Assembly: GCA_963709765.1 (NCBI GenBank)
Contig: CAVPXL010000007.1
Span: 62,001-126,000, forward strand
Direction: 5' to 3'
DNA: 64,000 nt
Source: Roseitranquillus sp963709765
GTDB taxonomy: Bacteria > Pseudomonadota > Alphaproteobacteria > Rhodobacterales > Rhodobacteraceae
Part shown: piece by piece, positions 26,899-36,085 of the stretch
Numbering within the stretch: the first letter of the stretch is position 1
Layout of the letters: each line of letters opens with the position of its first letter
Made by a program: the position numbers and the translations under genes
Notes under the pieces: generated by a model
Told to the model about the DNA's origin: nothing
Seen by the model: only the letters and a program-made list of their open reading frames with translations
Database searches by the model: none

Positions 26899-27637
26899 GC
26901 TCCGGCCGGCCCAGATAGACGTCGATCACGCGCGGGTCGGCGCAGACATGGTCGAGCGCCCCCTCGGCAAGCGCGCGCCCCTCGTGCAGGACCGTGACGC
27001 GGCAATCGAGGCGGCGGACGAAATCCATGTCATGCTCGATGACCACGACGGCGCGCGTGCGAGCGGCCTCGACGAGCATCTCCGTCGTGCGCTCCCGCTC
27101 CGCCCCCGTCATCCCCGCCGCCGGTTCGTCGACCAGCAGCAGACGCGGTTCCTGCGCGAGGAGCATGCCGATCTCCAGCCATTGCTTCTGCCCGTGGCTG
27201 AGCGTTCCTGCCCGCACATCAAGTCGTGCCCGAAGCCCGACACGTTCAGCGGCTTCGGCCGCCCGCGCGCTGCGGTCCGGCCGGCGCAGAAGCACGTTCA
27301 GCGGATTGCGCGGCGACGCGAGCGCCATCGTCAGGTTTTCCAGAACCGTCTGATCCTCGAACACGGTGGGTTTCTGGAACTTGCGACCGATGCCGGCGCG
27401 CGCGATCCGCGCCTCGGACATGGATGTCAGGTCGCGCGACAACTCGCCGTAGAGGATGGCGCCGCTGTCGGGCCGCGTCTTGCCGGTGACCAGATCCATG
27501 AACGTGGTCTTGCCCGCGCCGTTGGGGCCGATGATCGCCCGAAGCTCCGGCTCGCCGACCGAGAACGACAGGTTGTCGATGGCCCTGAATCCGTCGAACG
27601 ACTTGGAGACGCCCGAGACTTCCAGAAGTGCGGTCAA
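26885..27637 (-). CDS. urtD: Urea ABC transporter ATPase UrtD
   Basis: This LivG-type ATPase of 250 residues has Walker A AIIGPNGAGKTTFMDLVTGK, then RKFQKPTVFEDQTVLENLTM, the signature LSHGQKQWLEIGMLLAQEP and Walker B LLLVDEPAAGMTGAERERTT. The KFQKPTVF segment and the SHGQKQWLEIGM signature distinguish UrtD from LivG. The start is a TTG at 27637 whose TTGA overlaps the urtC stop, which sets the start by translational coupling. Confidence 0.93.
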   Translation of the reverse strand: MTALLEVSGVSKSFDGFRAIDNLSFSVGEPELRAIIGPNGAGKTTFMDLVTGKTRPDSGAILYGELSRDLTSMSEARIARAGIGRKFQKPTVFEDQTVLENLTMALASPRNPLNVLLRRPDRSARAAEAAERVGLRARLDVRAGTLSHGQKQWLEIGMLLAQEPRLLLVDEPAAGMTGAERERTTEMLVEAARTRAVVVIEHDMDFVRRLDCRVTVLHEGRALAEGALDHVCADPRVIDVYLGRPEHADA

Positions 27638-28881
27638 GGCGTCTCCTCCTCGCCGCGCAGGGCCCCGGAATCGGGACCGAGATCGCCGCGCCCGCTCGCC
27701 CGCCGGTGGGTCCACAGATCCACCAGCCCGCCCAGACCCTTGGGTGCGTAGAGTGTGACCAGAACAAAGGAGAGGCCGAGCAGCACCAGCCACCAATCGG
27801 TCCATTTCACGGTATAGACGCCGAGGTCGATGTCGGGGGCGCCGCCGCCGGTGAACCAGCTCGACGCGAGCGACACGAAGGCCGCGCCGATGACCGCGCC
27901 GTAAAGGCGCCCCCGTCCGCCGATCGCGACCCAGACGACCAGGTAGATCGACGCGATGGGCGCGATCTCGGCCGGGTTCACGATGCCTGCCTGAGGATAG
28001 TAGAGCGCCCCCGCGATGCCGGTCGCCATCGCCGTGCCGGTGAAGATCGCGAGCTTGTAGTGCTCCACGTCGTAGCCCAGGAACCGGACCCGTGCCTCGT
28101 TGTCGCGGATGCCGCGCAGGACCGACCCGAAACGCCCCGAGACGGTCCACGCCGCGGCGAGATAGGCCAGCGCGAGCGCGAGCGCCGAGGCCCAGAGGAA
28201 CCACAACGACAGCGTCGATTGCGGCAGGTGCGTCAGGCCGGGAATGTTCTGAAGCCCCGACAGACCGTTGTTGCCGCGCAGGCCGCTGTCGTTCTGGAAG
28301 AGCCACAGCGACAGCGCCAGCGTCCCCGCCTGCGTCAGGATCGACAGGTAGACGCCGGCGACACGGCTGCGGAACGCCAGCCAGCCGAAGATCAGCGCGA
28401 TCAGTCCCGGCACCAGTACGGCAAGGGCCAGCTGCGCTGGCAGCGAGCCGGCGAAGGTCCAGAGCCAGGGGACGTCCGACGAGCCGACGACACCGAAGAT
28501 CTGGGTGCCGATCGCCTCACGGATCTCCTGCGGTGTCGCGGGCAGCGGCGATTGCGAAAGCTGTCTCAGGACGATGGTCTCGGTGCGCTCCCACATCAGC
28601 CACATGCCGATGGCATAGCCGCCGATGCCAAAGAACGCGAAGTGGCCGAGCGACAGGATGCCCGTGAAGCCCCAGACAAGATCGAGTGCCAGCGCCGCGA
28701 GACAGAGGCACAGCGTCTTGCCGAGCAGCTTGACGAACGAGGTCGAGACCATGCCCGTCTGCGCCAGCACCGTCGCGCCGATGGTGATGACCGCCAGCGC
28801 CAGCAGCACGAGCAGAAGGTCTGGACGGGCCAGAGGGCGCGGCGCGTCACGGCGGGGCCGGTCGAGGAGGGCGAGGCTCAT
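27634..28881 (-). CDS. urtC: Urea ABC transporter permease UrtC
   Basis: This LivM-type permease has 415 residues and about ten membrane segments. It starts MSLALLDRPRRDAPRPLARP. Family hallmarks are LDLVWGFTGILSLGHFAFFG, GIGGYAIGMWLMW, the loop RGIRDNEARVRFLGYDVEHY that docks an ATPase and GGRGRLYGAVIGAAFVSL. An extended middle segment (IREAIGTQIFGVVGSSDVPW) is normal for UrtC. Start and stop overlap urtB and urtD. Confidence 0.93.
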   Translation of the reverse strand: MSLALLDRPRRDAPRPLARPDLLLVLLALAVITIGATVLAQTGMVSTSFVKLLGKTLCLCLAALALDLVWGFTGILSLGHFAFFGIGGYAIGMWLMWERTETIVLRQLSQSPLPATPQEIREAIGTQIFGVVGSSDVPWLWTFAGSLPAQLALAVLVPGLIALIFGWLAFRSRVAGVYLSILTQAGTLALSLWLFQNDSGLRGNNGLSGLQNIPGLTHLPQSTLSLWFLWASALALALAYLAAAWTVSGRFGSVLRGIRDNEARVRFLGYDVEHYKLAIFTGTAMATGIAGALYYPQAGIVNPAEIAPIASIYLVVWVAIGGRGRLYGAVIGAAFVSLASSWFTGGGAPDIDLGVYTVKWTDWWLVLLGLSFVLVTLYAPKGLGGLVDLWTHRRASGRGDLGPDSGALRGEEETP

Positions 28882-30815
28882 TGAACGAACCTCCCCTTCT
28901 GCGCCACGATTCCGCGCGGCCGGACCTGGATGAAGAGTATGATGAAAAGGATCATGTAGGTCTGGGCGGCGAGCGTGTTGGAGGGGTTCAGCCACTCGAT
29001 CCCCTTCTGCAGGCTGCCGATCAGCCCGGCCCCCGCCAGCGTCCCGAAGACGCTGCCCACGCCCCCGACCACGACGGTCATGAAGCTCTGCACGATGTAG
29101 GCCGCGCCCATCTCCGACGTGACCTGCGCGAAAAGCCCGATGGCGACGCCCGCCACCCCGGCGATCCCCGACCCGAGCGCGAAGGTCGCCATGCCCACCC
29201 GGTCGGGATCGACGCCGAGCGAGGCCGCCATGCCCGGATTCTGGGTAACGGCGCGCACCTCGAGCCCGAGCCGGGTGCGCCGCAGGATCCAGACCAGCGC
29301 GGCAAGAAAGAACGCGGCCAGGACGAAGATCGCGACGCGGATATAGCTGATGCCCACCACGTCGTTCAGCACCCAAGCCCCCGCCAGCCAGTCGGGCGAG
29401 GTGAGCGGCACGGCCTGGGTCCCGAAGATGTTCTTGAAGATCTGCTGGAGCGCCACCGAGATGCCGAACGTCGCTAGCAGCGTCTCCAGCGGCCGGTGCG
29501 CCAGATGGCGGATCACCAGCCGTTCGAGCGCCACGCCCGCCGCCGCGGCCACGACGAACGCGAGCGGCAGCGCAATGACGAGCGACACGTTGTAGTCGGG
29601 CACGATCCGCTGGACCACGTACCCGGTATAGGCGCCGATCATGATGAATTCGCCATGCGCCATGTTGATCACGCCCATGACGCCGAAGGTGATGGCCAGC
29701 CCGATCGCCGCGAGAAAGTAGATCGACGCCAGGCTCAGCGCGTCGAGGGCAAGGTCGACCGTCTGCGCGCGGGCGACGCGCGCCTCCACCTCCGCCAGCG
29801 CCGCGCGGGCGGCATCGGTCACGGCCCTGTCGGGCTCGTCATAGACTTCGGTGATCGGGTTCGCGGCGATGAGCGTCGCGACTGCATCGGATGGCGGGCG
29901 GGCGGGCGCATTGCCGGCCCTCGCGAGCGCGTCGTAGGCCGACCAGCGCGCGGTTTCGCTCCCGAGGCTTGCCACGGGTCGGCCCGCCACGGTCTCGCCG
30001 TCGATCGCGGCGATGAGAGCGGCGTCGCGGTCGGCGCGCGTGACCCGGTCCGGCACGATGCCGGCCCCGGCAAGGGCCGCCAGCGCCTCGGCCTCAGTCA
30101 CGTCCCGGCCGACTTCCAGGACGCGCGCGACATTGGCGCCGCCGGCCGTCGCGCCCACGACCCGGTCGGTCGTCAGAACCGCGTTCAACGCGGCCCGGGC
30201 CTCGAGCGAGATGCGATCCGACATCCACTCGATCGCCTCCACCCGCCGCGCCGTATCGTCGCCGAAGCGGATCGTGATCAGCCGGTCGAGCGCCTCCTTG
30301 CGGGCACGGATCGCCCGGTTCTCCTCGTTCTCGATCGACGCGCGCAGCGGCCCGAGCAGGTCGGGCGTCGGATTGCGGATCAGCGCGTCGAGCGCGGCGC
30401 GGCGCCGGTCCGGATCGGGGTCGTCGAGCTGAAACTGCACCAGCGAGGTCGCGATCAGCTTGCGAACCCCGGCGTTGGGCTTGAGCTGGGTGGCGTCGCG
30501 CCGCCCCGCGGAGCCGGCCTCGCTCCCGTCCTCGACCGAGCGCAGCCGATAGGTGTCGCCATCGATCTGACCCAGGAAGAACAGGCCGTCCGCATCCCGC
30601 TGCACCACGCCCTTGTCGGCCCAGGCTTCCAGAAATGCCGTCATCGCGGCGAGCCCCGATTCCGCCAGATCGTCCAGCACGGGCTGGATGGTCTGCCGCG
30701 ACGGGTTGGCGAGCGCGTCGGCATGACGCTGCAACCGCTCCTGAACCGGACCGCCCTGCGCCGCGACGGAAAGCGGGCACAGGGCAAGGCAGAGGATCAG
30801 ACCGATGAGACGCAT
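28878..30815 (-). CDS. urtB: Urea ABC transporter permease UrtB with periplasmic N-terminal domain
   Basis: The protein of 645 residues starts MRLIGLILCLALCPLSVAAQ, a signal sequence. A helical, charged exported domain of about 330 residues follows, and then the LivH-type permease (VDLALDALSLASIYFLAAIG, GVMGVINMAHGEFIMIGAYT, MTVVVGGVGSVFGTLAGAGL). Proteobacterial UrtB proteins commonly have such an extension, but this one is long, with repeated HEAT-like stretches such as RRAALDALIRNPTPDLLGPL. The start at 30815 is the ATG directly before the signal sequence. Confidence 0.92.
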   Translation of the reverse strand: MRLIGLILCLALCPLSVAAQGGPVQERLQRHADALANPSRQTIQPVLDDLAESGLAAMTAFLEAWADKGVVQRDADGLFFLGQIDGDTYRLRSVEDGSEAGSAGRRDATQLKPNAGVRKLIATSLVQFQLDDPDPDRRRAALDALIRNPTPDLLGPLRASIENEENRAIRARKEALDRLITIRFGDDTARRVEAIEWMSDRISLEARAALNAVLTTDRVVGATAGGANVARVLEVGRDVTEAEALAALAGAGIVPDRVTRADRDAALIAAIDGETVAGRPVASLGSETARWSAYDALARAGNAPARPPSDAVATLIAANPITEVYDEPDRAVTDAARAALAEVEARVARAQTVDLALDALSLASIYFLAAIGLAITFGVMGVINMAHGEFIMIGAYTGYVVQRIVPDYNVSLVIALPLAFVVAAAAGVALERLVIRHLAHRPLETLLATFGISVALQQIFKNIFGTQAVPLTSPDWLAGAWVLNDVVGISYIRVAIFVLAAFFLAALVWILRRTRLGLEVRAVTQNPGMAASLGVDPDRVGMATFALGSGIAGVAGVAIGLFAQVTSEMGAAYIVQSFMTVVVGGVGSVFGTLAGAGLIGSLQKGIEWLNPSNTLAAQTYMILFIILFIQVRPRGIVAQKGRFVQ

Positions 30816-30838
30816 GACAATTCCTGACGCAGGCAAAC

Positions 30839-30869
30839 GGCCGGCCCGGGGGAGGAGTCCGGGCCGGCC
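30839..30869 (-). promoter_or_regulatory. GC hairpin between urtA and urtB
   Basis: An eleven-base arm GGCCGGCCCGG and its exact complement CCGGGCCGGCC enclose nine bases between urtA and urtB. No U-tract follows. It probably stabilises the abundant urtA transcript or reduces read-through into urtB, as described for SBP-first ABC operons. Confidence 0.65.
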
Positions 30870-30885
30870 CTACGGTTCAGCGCCG

Positions 30886-32157
30886 TCAGTAATTCGACAG
30901 TGTCTGAACGCAGCTCTCGGTTTCGGTATCCCACATGCCGCAGCCCTTGCCCGGCCAGTCGGAGATCAGCTTGGCGCTCTCCGGCAGATGGTCGGTCCAG
31001 GCGTCGCCCTCCACCTCGGCGGTCTGCCTGACGATATCGAACTGACCGTCGGCCGTGATCTCTCCGATCAGGACCGGCTTGGCGAGGTGGTGGTTGGGCA
31101 GCATCACGGCCGTGCCGCCGGTCAGGTTCGGAAATTCCTGCCCGTACATCGCTTCGCGCACGGCATCGACGTCTGTGGTGCCGGCCTGTTCGACCGCGTT
31201 GGCCCACATGTTGAAGCCGATGTAATGGGCTTCCATCGGATCGTTGGTGACGCGATCCTCGCCCATCCGCTCCTTCCAGGCGGCGACGAATTCGGCATTC
31301 ACGTCGGTGTCGGCGGACTGGAAGTAGTTCCACGCGGCGAGGTGTCCGACGAGGTTCGTCGTGTCGAGGCCAGACAACTCCTCCTCGCCGACCGAGAACG
31401 CCACGACGGGGATGTCGTCGGCCGAAACCTCGGCCGCAGCCAGCTCCTTGTAGAAGCCGATGTTCGCATCACCGTTGATGGTCGAGATCACGCCGACCTG
31501 GCGGCCGTCCTCGCTCATCTCCACCACGTCGCCCACGATGGTCGCCCAGTCGGAATGGCCGAAGGGGGTATAGTTGACGAAGATGTCCTCTTCCGCGACG
31601 CCCTTGGACTTCAGGTAGGCCGCGAGGATGTTGTTGGTCGTGCGCGGATAGACGTAGTCGGTGCCCAGAAGCGCGAAGCGCTCCACGCCCAGCTCCTCGA
31701 GGAAGTAGTCGACCGCCGGGATCGCCTGCTGGTTCGGCGCGGCGCCGGTGTAGAACACGTTCCTGGAGCTCTCCTCGCCCTCGTACTGGACCGGATAGAA
31801 CATGAGCCCGTTGAGTTCCTCCAGGACGGGCAGCGCGGACTTGCGGCTCACCGAGGTCCAGGCGCCGAAGATCACGTCGACATTGTCGACCGTCAGAAGC
31901 TCGCGCGCCTTTTCGGCGAACAGCGGCCAGTCCGAGGCCGGATCGACGACCACGGCTTCAAGCTCGCAGCCCAGAAGGCCGCCGGCCTCGTTCTGCTGGT
32001 CGACCAGCATTTCGACCGTGTCCTTCAGCGTGGTTTCGGAAATCGCCATGGTGCCCGAAAGCGAATGGAGCACACCCACCTTGATCGGGCAGTCCTGTGC
32101 CAAAGCCGGAAGGCCCGGCAGGACGAAGGCGAAGGTCAACAGCGTAATGCGATGCAT
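30886..32157 (-). CDS. urtA: Urea-binding periplasmic protein UrtA
   Basis: The receptor has 423 residues and a signal peptide, MHRITLLTFAFVLPGLPALA. Mature features are IKVGVLHSLSGTMAISETTL, VVDPASDWPLFAEKARELL, VIFGAWTSVSRKSALPVLEE, LNGLMFYPVQYEGEESSRNV and ALLGTDYVYPRTTNNILAAY. These match UrtA (urea and short-chain amides) rather than amino-acid LivJ proteins. It is the first gene of the urt operon. No urease genes lie in the window. Confidence 0.95.
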   Translation of the reverse strand: MHRITLLTFAFVLPGLPALAQDCPIKVGVLHSLSGTMAISETTLKDTVEMLVDQQNEAGGLLGCELEAVVVDPASDWPLFAEKARELLTVDNVDVIFGAWTSVSRKSALPVLEELNGLMFYPVQYEGEESSRNVFYTGAAPNQQAIPAVDYFLEELGVERFALLGTDYVYPRTTNNILAAYLKSKGVAEEDIFVNYTPFGHSDWATIVGDVVEMSEDGRQVGVISTINGDANIGFYKELAAAEVSADDIPVVAFSVGEEELSGLDTTNLVGHLAAWNYFQSADTDVNAEFVAAWKERMGEDRVTNDPMEAHYIGFNMWANAVEQAGTTDVDAVREAMYGQEFPNLTGGTAVMLPNHHLAKPVLIGEITADGQFDIVRQTAEVEGDAWTDHLPESAKLISDWPGKGCGMWDTETESCVQTLSNY

Positions 32158-32473
32158 GTCTCGGGGTCCCCCAGTTGGTGCTCACGGGGGAACCGTGTCG
32201 CCAGCTTCTGGCCGGCGCCAAGTGAATGGAGGCGTCCGATTGCTGCGCCGCAGCGTGGTGCATGAAATTGCGGCAGCCCGGCTGCGAGTGCAAATCTATT
32301 AGGCAATCCTCGAGGCTGTGGGTGCCGGTGGCCGGCCGTCCGGGCCGGATCGCACTGCGGGCGCCGCTGTCCGGCGCCGCCCATGCTCCAGCCAGCCGGC
32401 GCGAACTTTGTTTCGCGAAATTCCCGGTTACGTTGTAGTATGGAGAGATATTCACGCGCTTCGGCGGGCCTCG
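32158..32473. promoter_or_regulatory. Divergent urtA / membrane-protein promoter region
   Basis: These 316 bases carry both promoters. On the urtA side a hairpin lies 8 to 37 bases before the start (arms 32165-32172 and 32186-32194, eight pairs with one bulged base) and could mask the ribosome binding site. On the other side is the perfect ten-base palindrome TTTCGCGAAA at 32411-32420, followed by TAGTAT as a possible -10. Nitrogen-responsive control would be expected for urt, but no clear NtrC site was recognised. Confidence 0.35.
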
Positions 32474-33115
32474 ATGGAATTCATTCTCTACGCGGCCGCA
32501 TTCCGGCTGGCGATCATTGCGGCGGGAACGCTGTTCCTCTTCCTTGGCTACCGGCTGTTCGTGCTTGGCGTGATGCCGGCCGAGGGAACACAGCTTACCG
32601 GCGAGGCCGGCAAGGTGCGCCTTACGGTCACGAACGCAGCGCCGGGAACCTGCTTTGCGCTCTTCGGGGCGGGGCTCATCGGGCTGATGATCTGGAACGG
32701 CAACCCGGAATACCTTCGTACCGAGGAAGCCGGACGGACCGAAACGCGGCTCCGGGGCGGTGCGCCCGAGGGACGGTTCGACCTCGAAAGCCTGATGAAC
32801 GACCCGCGCGACGACCAGACGCTGGTGCGTACGATCGCCGGTCGCCTCGACGATCCGTCCCGGACCCTGGGCGCGGCGGCCGATGACATGCTGTCGCTGG
32901 CCGCGATCTACCATAGGGCCGGACGCGACGACGAGGCGATCCCGCTCGTGCGTCTCGTCTACGGCCTGCGCGGCGACGAAAGCCCGGTTCTCGATCTGAT
33001 GATCCGTGTCGAGGCGGCGCGCGGTGAAACCGGAACCGCGCGAGACATACTCGCGGCCCTGCGCCGCACCGACCCCGCCGCCGCCGCTGCCGTCGAAAAG
33101 GAGATCCAGCAATGA
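32474..33115 (+). CDS. Predicted membrane protein with TPR-like C-terminus
   Basis: The protein of 213 residues belongs to no family I recognise. The N-terminus has a hydrophobic segment (FRLAIIAAGTLFLFLGYRLF) and a second one after a short polar loop (CFALFGAGLIGLMIW). The rest is helical, and LGAAADDMLSLAAIYHRAGR followed by DDEAIPLVRLVYGLRGDESP looks like a TPR hairpin. Its stop overlaps the start of the caspase-like gene by ATGA, so the two products are translationally coupled and probably work together, the first perhaps as membrane anchor or scaffold. The start at 32474 is the ATG directly before the hydrophobic segment. Confidence 0.6.
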   Translation: MEFILYAAAFRLAIIAAGTLFLFLGYRLFVLGVMPAEGTQLTGEAGKVRLTVTNAAPGTCFALFGAGLIGLMIWNGNPEYLRTEEAGRTETRLRGGAPEGRFDLESLMNDPRDDQTLVRTIAGRLDDPSRTLGAAADDMLSLAAIYHRAGRDDEAIPLVRLVYGLRGDESPVLDLMIRVEAARGETGTARDILAALRRTDPAAAAAVEKEIQQ

Positions 33116-34365
33116 TCCGCTACGCCTTCGCTCTGGCGCTGCTGCTTGGCGGCACCTCGCCGACCGTTGCCGGGTACTATGCCCTGCTCATCGCGAACAA
33201 CGAGTACGAACATTGGCCAGACCTGCGGACGCCGGGCAATGACGTGGCCGTGCTGGACGAGATCCTGCGCCAGCAATACGGGTTCCAGACAACTGTCCTG
33301 AGCGACGCCACGCGCGGCGAGATCATCGACGAGATCGAGACCATGAACGACCGCCTGACAGACGACGACAGCCTGATGATCTACTACGCCGGCCACGGTT
33401 ACCTGCGCGAGGACGGCGGCTACTGGATCGGCACCGAGGCCACCACCGGCAGCCGTTCGGGGTGGCTCAAGTACGACGCCATCAACGACCTGATCGACTC
33501 GCGCGGGGGCGCTGCGGCGCGCCACGTGCTGGTTGTGGCCGACAGTTGCTATTCGGGCGCCGCGCTGCGCTCGGCCGGCCCCGAAAGCGCACCGGACCCC
33601 AACGAGACCCGCGACAACTGGCTGGCACGCATGAACGAGCGGCGCTCCCGGACGGTGCTGACATCGGGCGGAACCGAGCCGGTGGTCGATGCGGTCGGCG
33701 GCGCCGATCACTCGATCTTCGCCGCCGAGTTTCTCGACCGGCTGCGGATCAACAACGAGGTCCTCGACGCCAGCAGCCTCTACGACACGATCAAGTCCGA
33801 AGTGCACGCCCGCGCCCGGCGTGTGCTCAGCGACGACGCCCAGGCGCCGGAATACGGCAGCCTCGCCGGCACCGGGCACCAGGGCGGCGACTTCTTGTTC
33901 ATTCCCGCCGGTCTCGCCCCGCCGCGCGCCGGAACCGGGTCATCCGGGGGCGGCGATTTCGGACTCCGCGGCCCGACGCTGATCGCGCATCAGGAGGGCG
34001 GACCGATCCATATCGGTGACGAATTCATCGAAAGCTGGGAGCCGACCAGCGGCCCCTGTTACGAGATCGGGTTCGACTATTCCGGCCGGGTGGAGACACT
34101 CACCCTCGACTACGACGTCTACGGCGCCGAAGAGACGGTGCTCGTCTTCGAAGGCCGCCAGTATCCGTTCGAAAGCCAGATCCCGAAGACCGGACGGACT
34201 CGCCCCAATTACTGGGAAAACGGCAAGCGACTGCAAATTCCCGTAGGCGCAACGCTTGCCGGTTCTGCCCGGCTTCAGATCTGCAGTAGCCTGGTCGCAA
34301 ACCCCGACGTTCCCGACGATCGGGACGATTTCCGCCTGCGCAACGTGCTCTTGCGTGTGAACTGA
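33112..34365 (+). CDS. Exported caspase-like peptidase (C14 family)
   Basis: The protein has 417 residues and a signal peptide (MIRYAFALALLLGGTSPTVA). The caspase p20-like fold follows: YYALLIANNEYEHWPDLRTP, the catalytic histidine His95 in MIYYAGHGYL and the catalytic cysteine Cys146 in VLVVADSCYSGAAL. Both residues of the dyad are present, so it is likely active. A C-terminal beta-rich domain of about 130 residues (from about residue 285) has no family I recognise. Metacaspase-like proteins cleave after Arg/Lys or Asp in regulated proteolysis. Location outside the cytoplasm and coupling to a membrane TPR protein are notable. Confidence 0.82.
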   Translation: MIRYAFALALLLGGTSPTVAGYYALLIANNEYEHWPDLRTPGNDVAVLDEILRQQYGFQTTVLSDATRGEIIDEIETMNDRLTDDDSLMIYYAGHGYLREDGGYWIGTEATTGSRSGWLKYDAINDLIDSRGGAAARHVLVVADSCYSGAALRSAGPESAPDPNETRDNWLARMNERRSRTVLTSGGTEPVVDAVGGADHSIFAAEFLDRLRINNEVLDASSLYDTIKSEVHARARRVLSDDAQAPEYGSLAGTGHQGGDFLFIPAGLAPPRAGTGSSGGGDFGLRGPTLIAHQEGGPIHIGDEFIESWEPTSGPCYEIGFDYSGRVETLTLDYDVYGAEETVLVFEGRQYPFESQIPKTGRTRPNYWENGKRLQIPVGATLAGSARLQICSSLVANPDVPDDRDDFRLRNVLLRVN

Positions 34366-34581
34366 GACCGCGACTTCCCGCGCTTGTGCACCTGTCGCTC
34401 GCGCAAGCTACTGGCTCCATTTGTGATGCCCGCGTTCCGGGATCCGGCGGTCTGTCACGAAGACAGTCCACGAGTGTCGGCCAGCCTTGAGCGACGACGT
34501 GACAATCCGCGCTTCGCTGCCGGCGGTCGGTCCATGCCGGAAGGCGTTGCAAGATCGCCGGCGCACGATGAGGATCGGCGC

Positions 34582-35694
34582 ATGCTCGAGCACGACCATT
34601 CACTCCCCCTGATCCTTGCCGCGCTGGCCATTGCGCTGCTGGCCGCCTTCACCGGGCTGTCGCTGACCTACGGGGCCTCGAGCCTGCCGATCGGGCGGCG
34701 CAAGCTCGTCGTGACGATCGCCGCCTTCGCCCTGGGCAGCGGAACGTGGTCCATGCATTTCGTCGCCATGCTCGGGATGCGCCTGCCGGTGGACTTCGAT
34801 TTCGACCTGCTGGTGACGCTGATCTCGGCACTGGTGGCTGTGCTGGTGATGGGGGGCGCGCTGCTTCTGCTCCATTTTCGCCATCGCTCCCCGGCCAGCA
34901 TCACTCTGGCCGGGATCTGCGCGGCGATGGGCATCGTGGGGATGCACTATATCGGGATGTCGGGGATCCGCCTGGTCCGGCCGGTCTATTCCGCGGGCGG
35001 GATCGCGCTTGCCGTCGTGGTTGCCCTGGCGCTTTGCGTCGGCAGCGTCTGGATCGCCTACGGGCGGCGGGAGAACCGGAATATCCTGCTGGGCACGCTG
35101 GCCCTGGGCGCCAGCGTGGTGGCGGTGCATTTCGTTGCCATGGCGGGCACACATCTACGCCCGACCGACGGTCGCGAAGCCGCGGGGCTCGGGCTGAGCA
35201 AGGAGGCGCTCGCGATTGGGGTCACCCTGACATCCTTCATCATTTCAGGCGCTTCGCTGCTCGTCGGTGTCACCTTTGCGGGCCGCCCGACCGCGTTGCC
35301 CGAGGGCGTCGGGGAGCCGGCCACCGTCGCCGTCCCGCCCGACCCGCCGGAGCCGACCGGGGGCGTTCCCGTTCCCTTCGAGGAAGGCGGCGGCATCCGC
35401 TTCGTGCCGGATACCGAGGTCGCGGCATTCCGCGCCGAGGGTCGTTATACCTTCATCTACCATTCCCGTGGGCGGCTCTTCTGCCCGTGGTCGATCAGCG
35501 AGGCGGAACGCAAGCTTCCGCTCGCCCGCTTCATCCGGTGCCATCGAAGCTATCTGGTGAACCCGGACTTCGTTACCGGTTTCGAGCGCAAGAAGGACCG
35601 CGGCGTCTGTCTTATCGCCGATGGTATTCCGCTTGACGGCGCCCCGGTCAGCCGGTCGTTCCTCAAGGAGGTGCGCGGCCGGCTCGGCATCTGA
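34582..35694 (+). CDS. MHYT-LytTR sensor/regulator (CoxC/CoxH-like)
   Basis: The membrane-bound regulator has 370 residues. Six or seven membrane segments contain three MHYT-type motifs (SGTWSMHFVAMLGM, GIVGMHYIGMSG, VVAVHFVAMAG), proposed to bind copper and sense oxygen, CO or NO. The C-terminal LytTR DNA-binding domain (about residues 265-370) has EVAAFRAEGRYTFIYHSRGR and FIRCHRSYLVNPDFVTGFER. The same architecture is known from CoxC and CoxH of the carbon monoxide dehydrogenase cluster. The ATG at 34582 follows GAGGA at good spacing. Remnants of coxE- and coxF-like genes come directly after it. Confidence 0.88.
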   Translation: MLEHDHSLPLILAALAIALLAAFTGLSLTYGASSLPIGRRKLVVTIAAFALGSGTWSMHFVAMLGMRLPVDFDFDLLVTLISALVAVLVMGGALLLLHFRHRSPASITLAGICAAMGIVGMHYIGMSGIRLVRPVYSAGGIALAVVVALALCVGSVWIAYGRRENRNILLGTLALGASVVAVHFVAMAGTHLRPTDGREAAGLGLSKEALAIGVTLTSFIISGASLLVGVTFAGRPTALPEGVGEPATVAVPPDPPEPTGGVPVPFEEGGGIRFVPDTEVAAFRAEGRYTFIYHSRGRLFCPWSISEAERKLPLARFIRCHRSYLVNPDFVTGFERKKDRGVCLIADGIPLDGAPVSRSFLKEVRGRLGI

Positions 35695-35702
35695 TCGGCC
35701 GG

Positions 35703-35718
35703 GCGCCGCATGCGGCGC
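35703..35718. terminator. Perfect 16-base palindrome after the MHYT-LytTR gene
   Basis: GCGCCGCATGCGGCGC starts eight bases after the stop and can fold into a six-base stem with a CATG loop. No U-tract follows, so it is only a candidate terminator. Confidence 0.35.
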
Positions 35719-35857
35719 AATTCGTGCACGCCAGTCGCATCTCGTGCGCAGAGCCTTGTATTTCAGGCCTTGCCGATTGCCGCGAGCGGCCCGCCGCGTC
35801 TGAAATACCGGCACATGCGGGGTTTGGGAGGGCCGTGGATGATTCCGGCAATGTCTG

Positions 35858-36067
35858 AACGGCGAGACGCTGATGCGCTTCGCCACCGACCCGGCCCGCC
35901 GCTTCATGGACGGTCGCACCATCGTCCTGATCCTCTCGGACGGCTACAACAGTGACGGGCCCGAAGCGGTCGCCGCCGCACGGGCGAGACTGCGCCGGCA
36001 GCGACCCTCTCGGAGATCGCCGCGCTGGACGGCCGGATGGCGCGGCTATGACGCTTTCGCGGTCTGA
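35858..36067 (+). pseudogene. coxE-like (VWA domain) remnant
   Basis: Only the C-terminal part of a CoxE-type protein is left. The frame reads NGETLMRFATDPARRFMDGR, then TIVLILSDGYNSDGPEAVAA, the conserved strand and MIDAS-neighbouring segment of CoxE. It then degenerates, although WRGYDAF near its end still resembles the LGWxGY motif. No upstream portion was found in any frame. In functional clusters CoxE and its AAA+ partner CoxD insert copper and sulfur into the CO dehydrogenase active site. Confidence 0.6.
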
Positions 36068-36085
36068 TCTGGCACGGCTCGAGGC

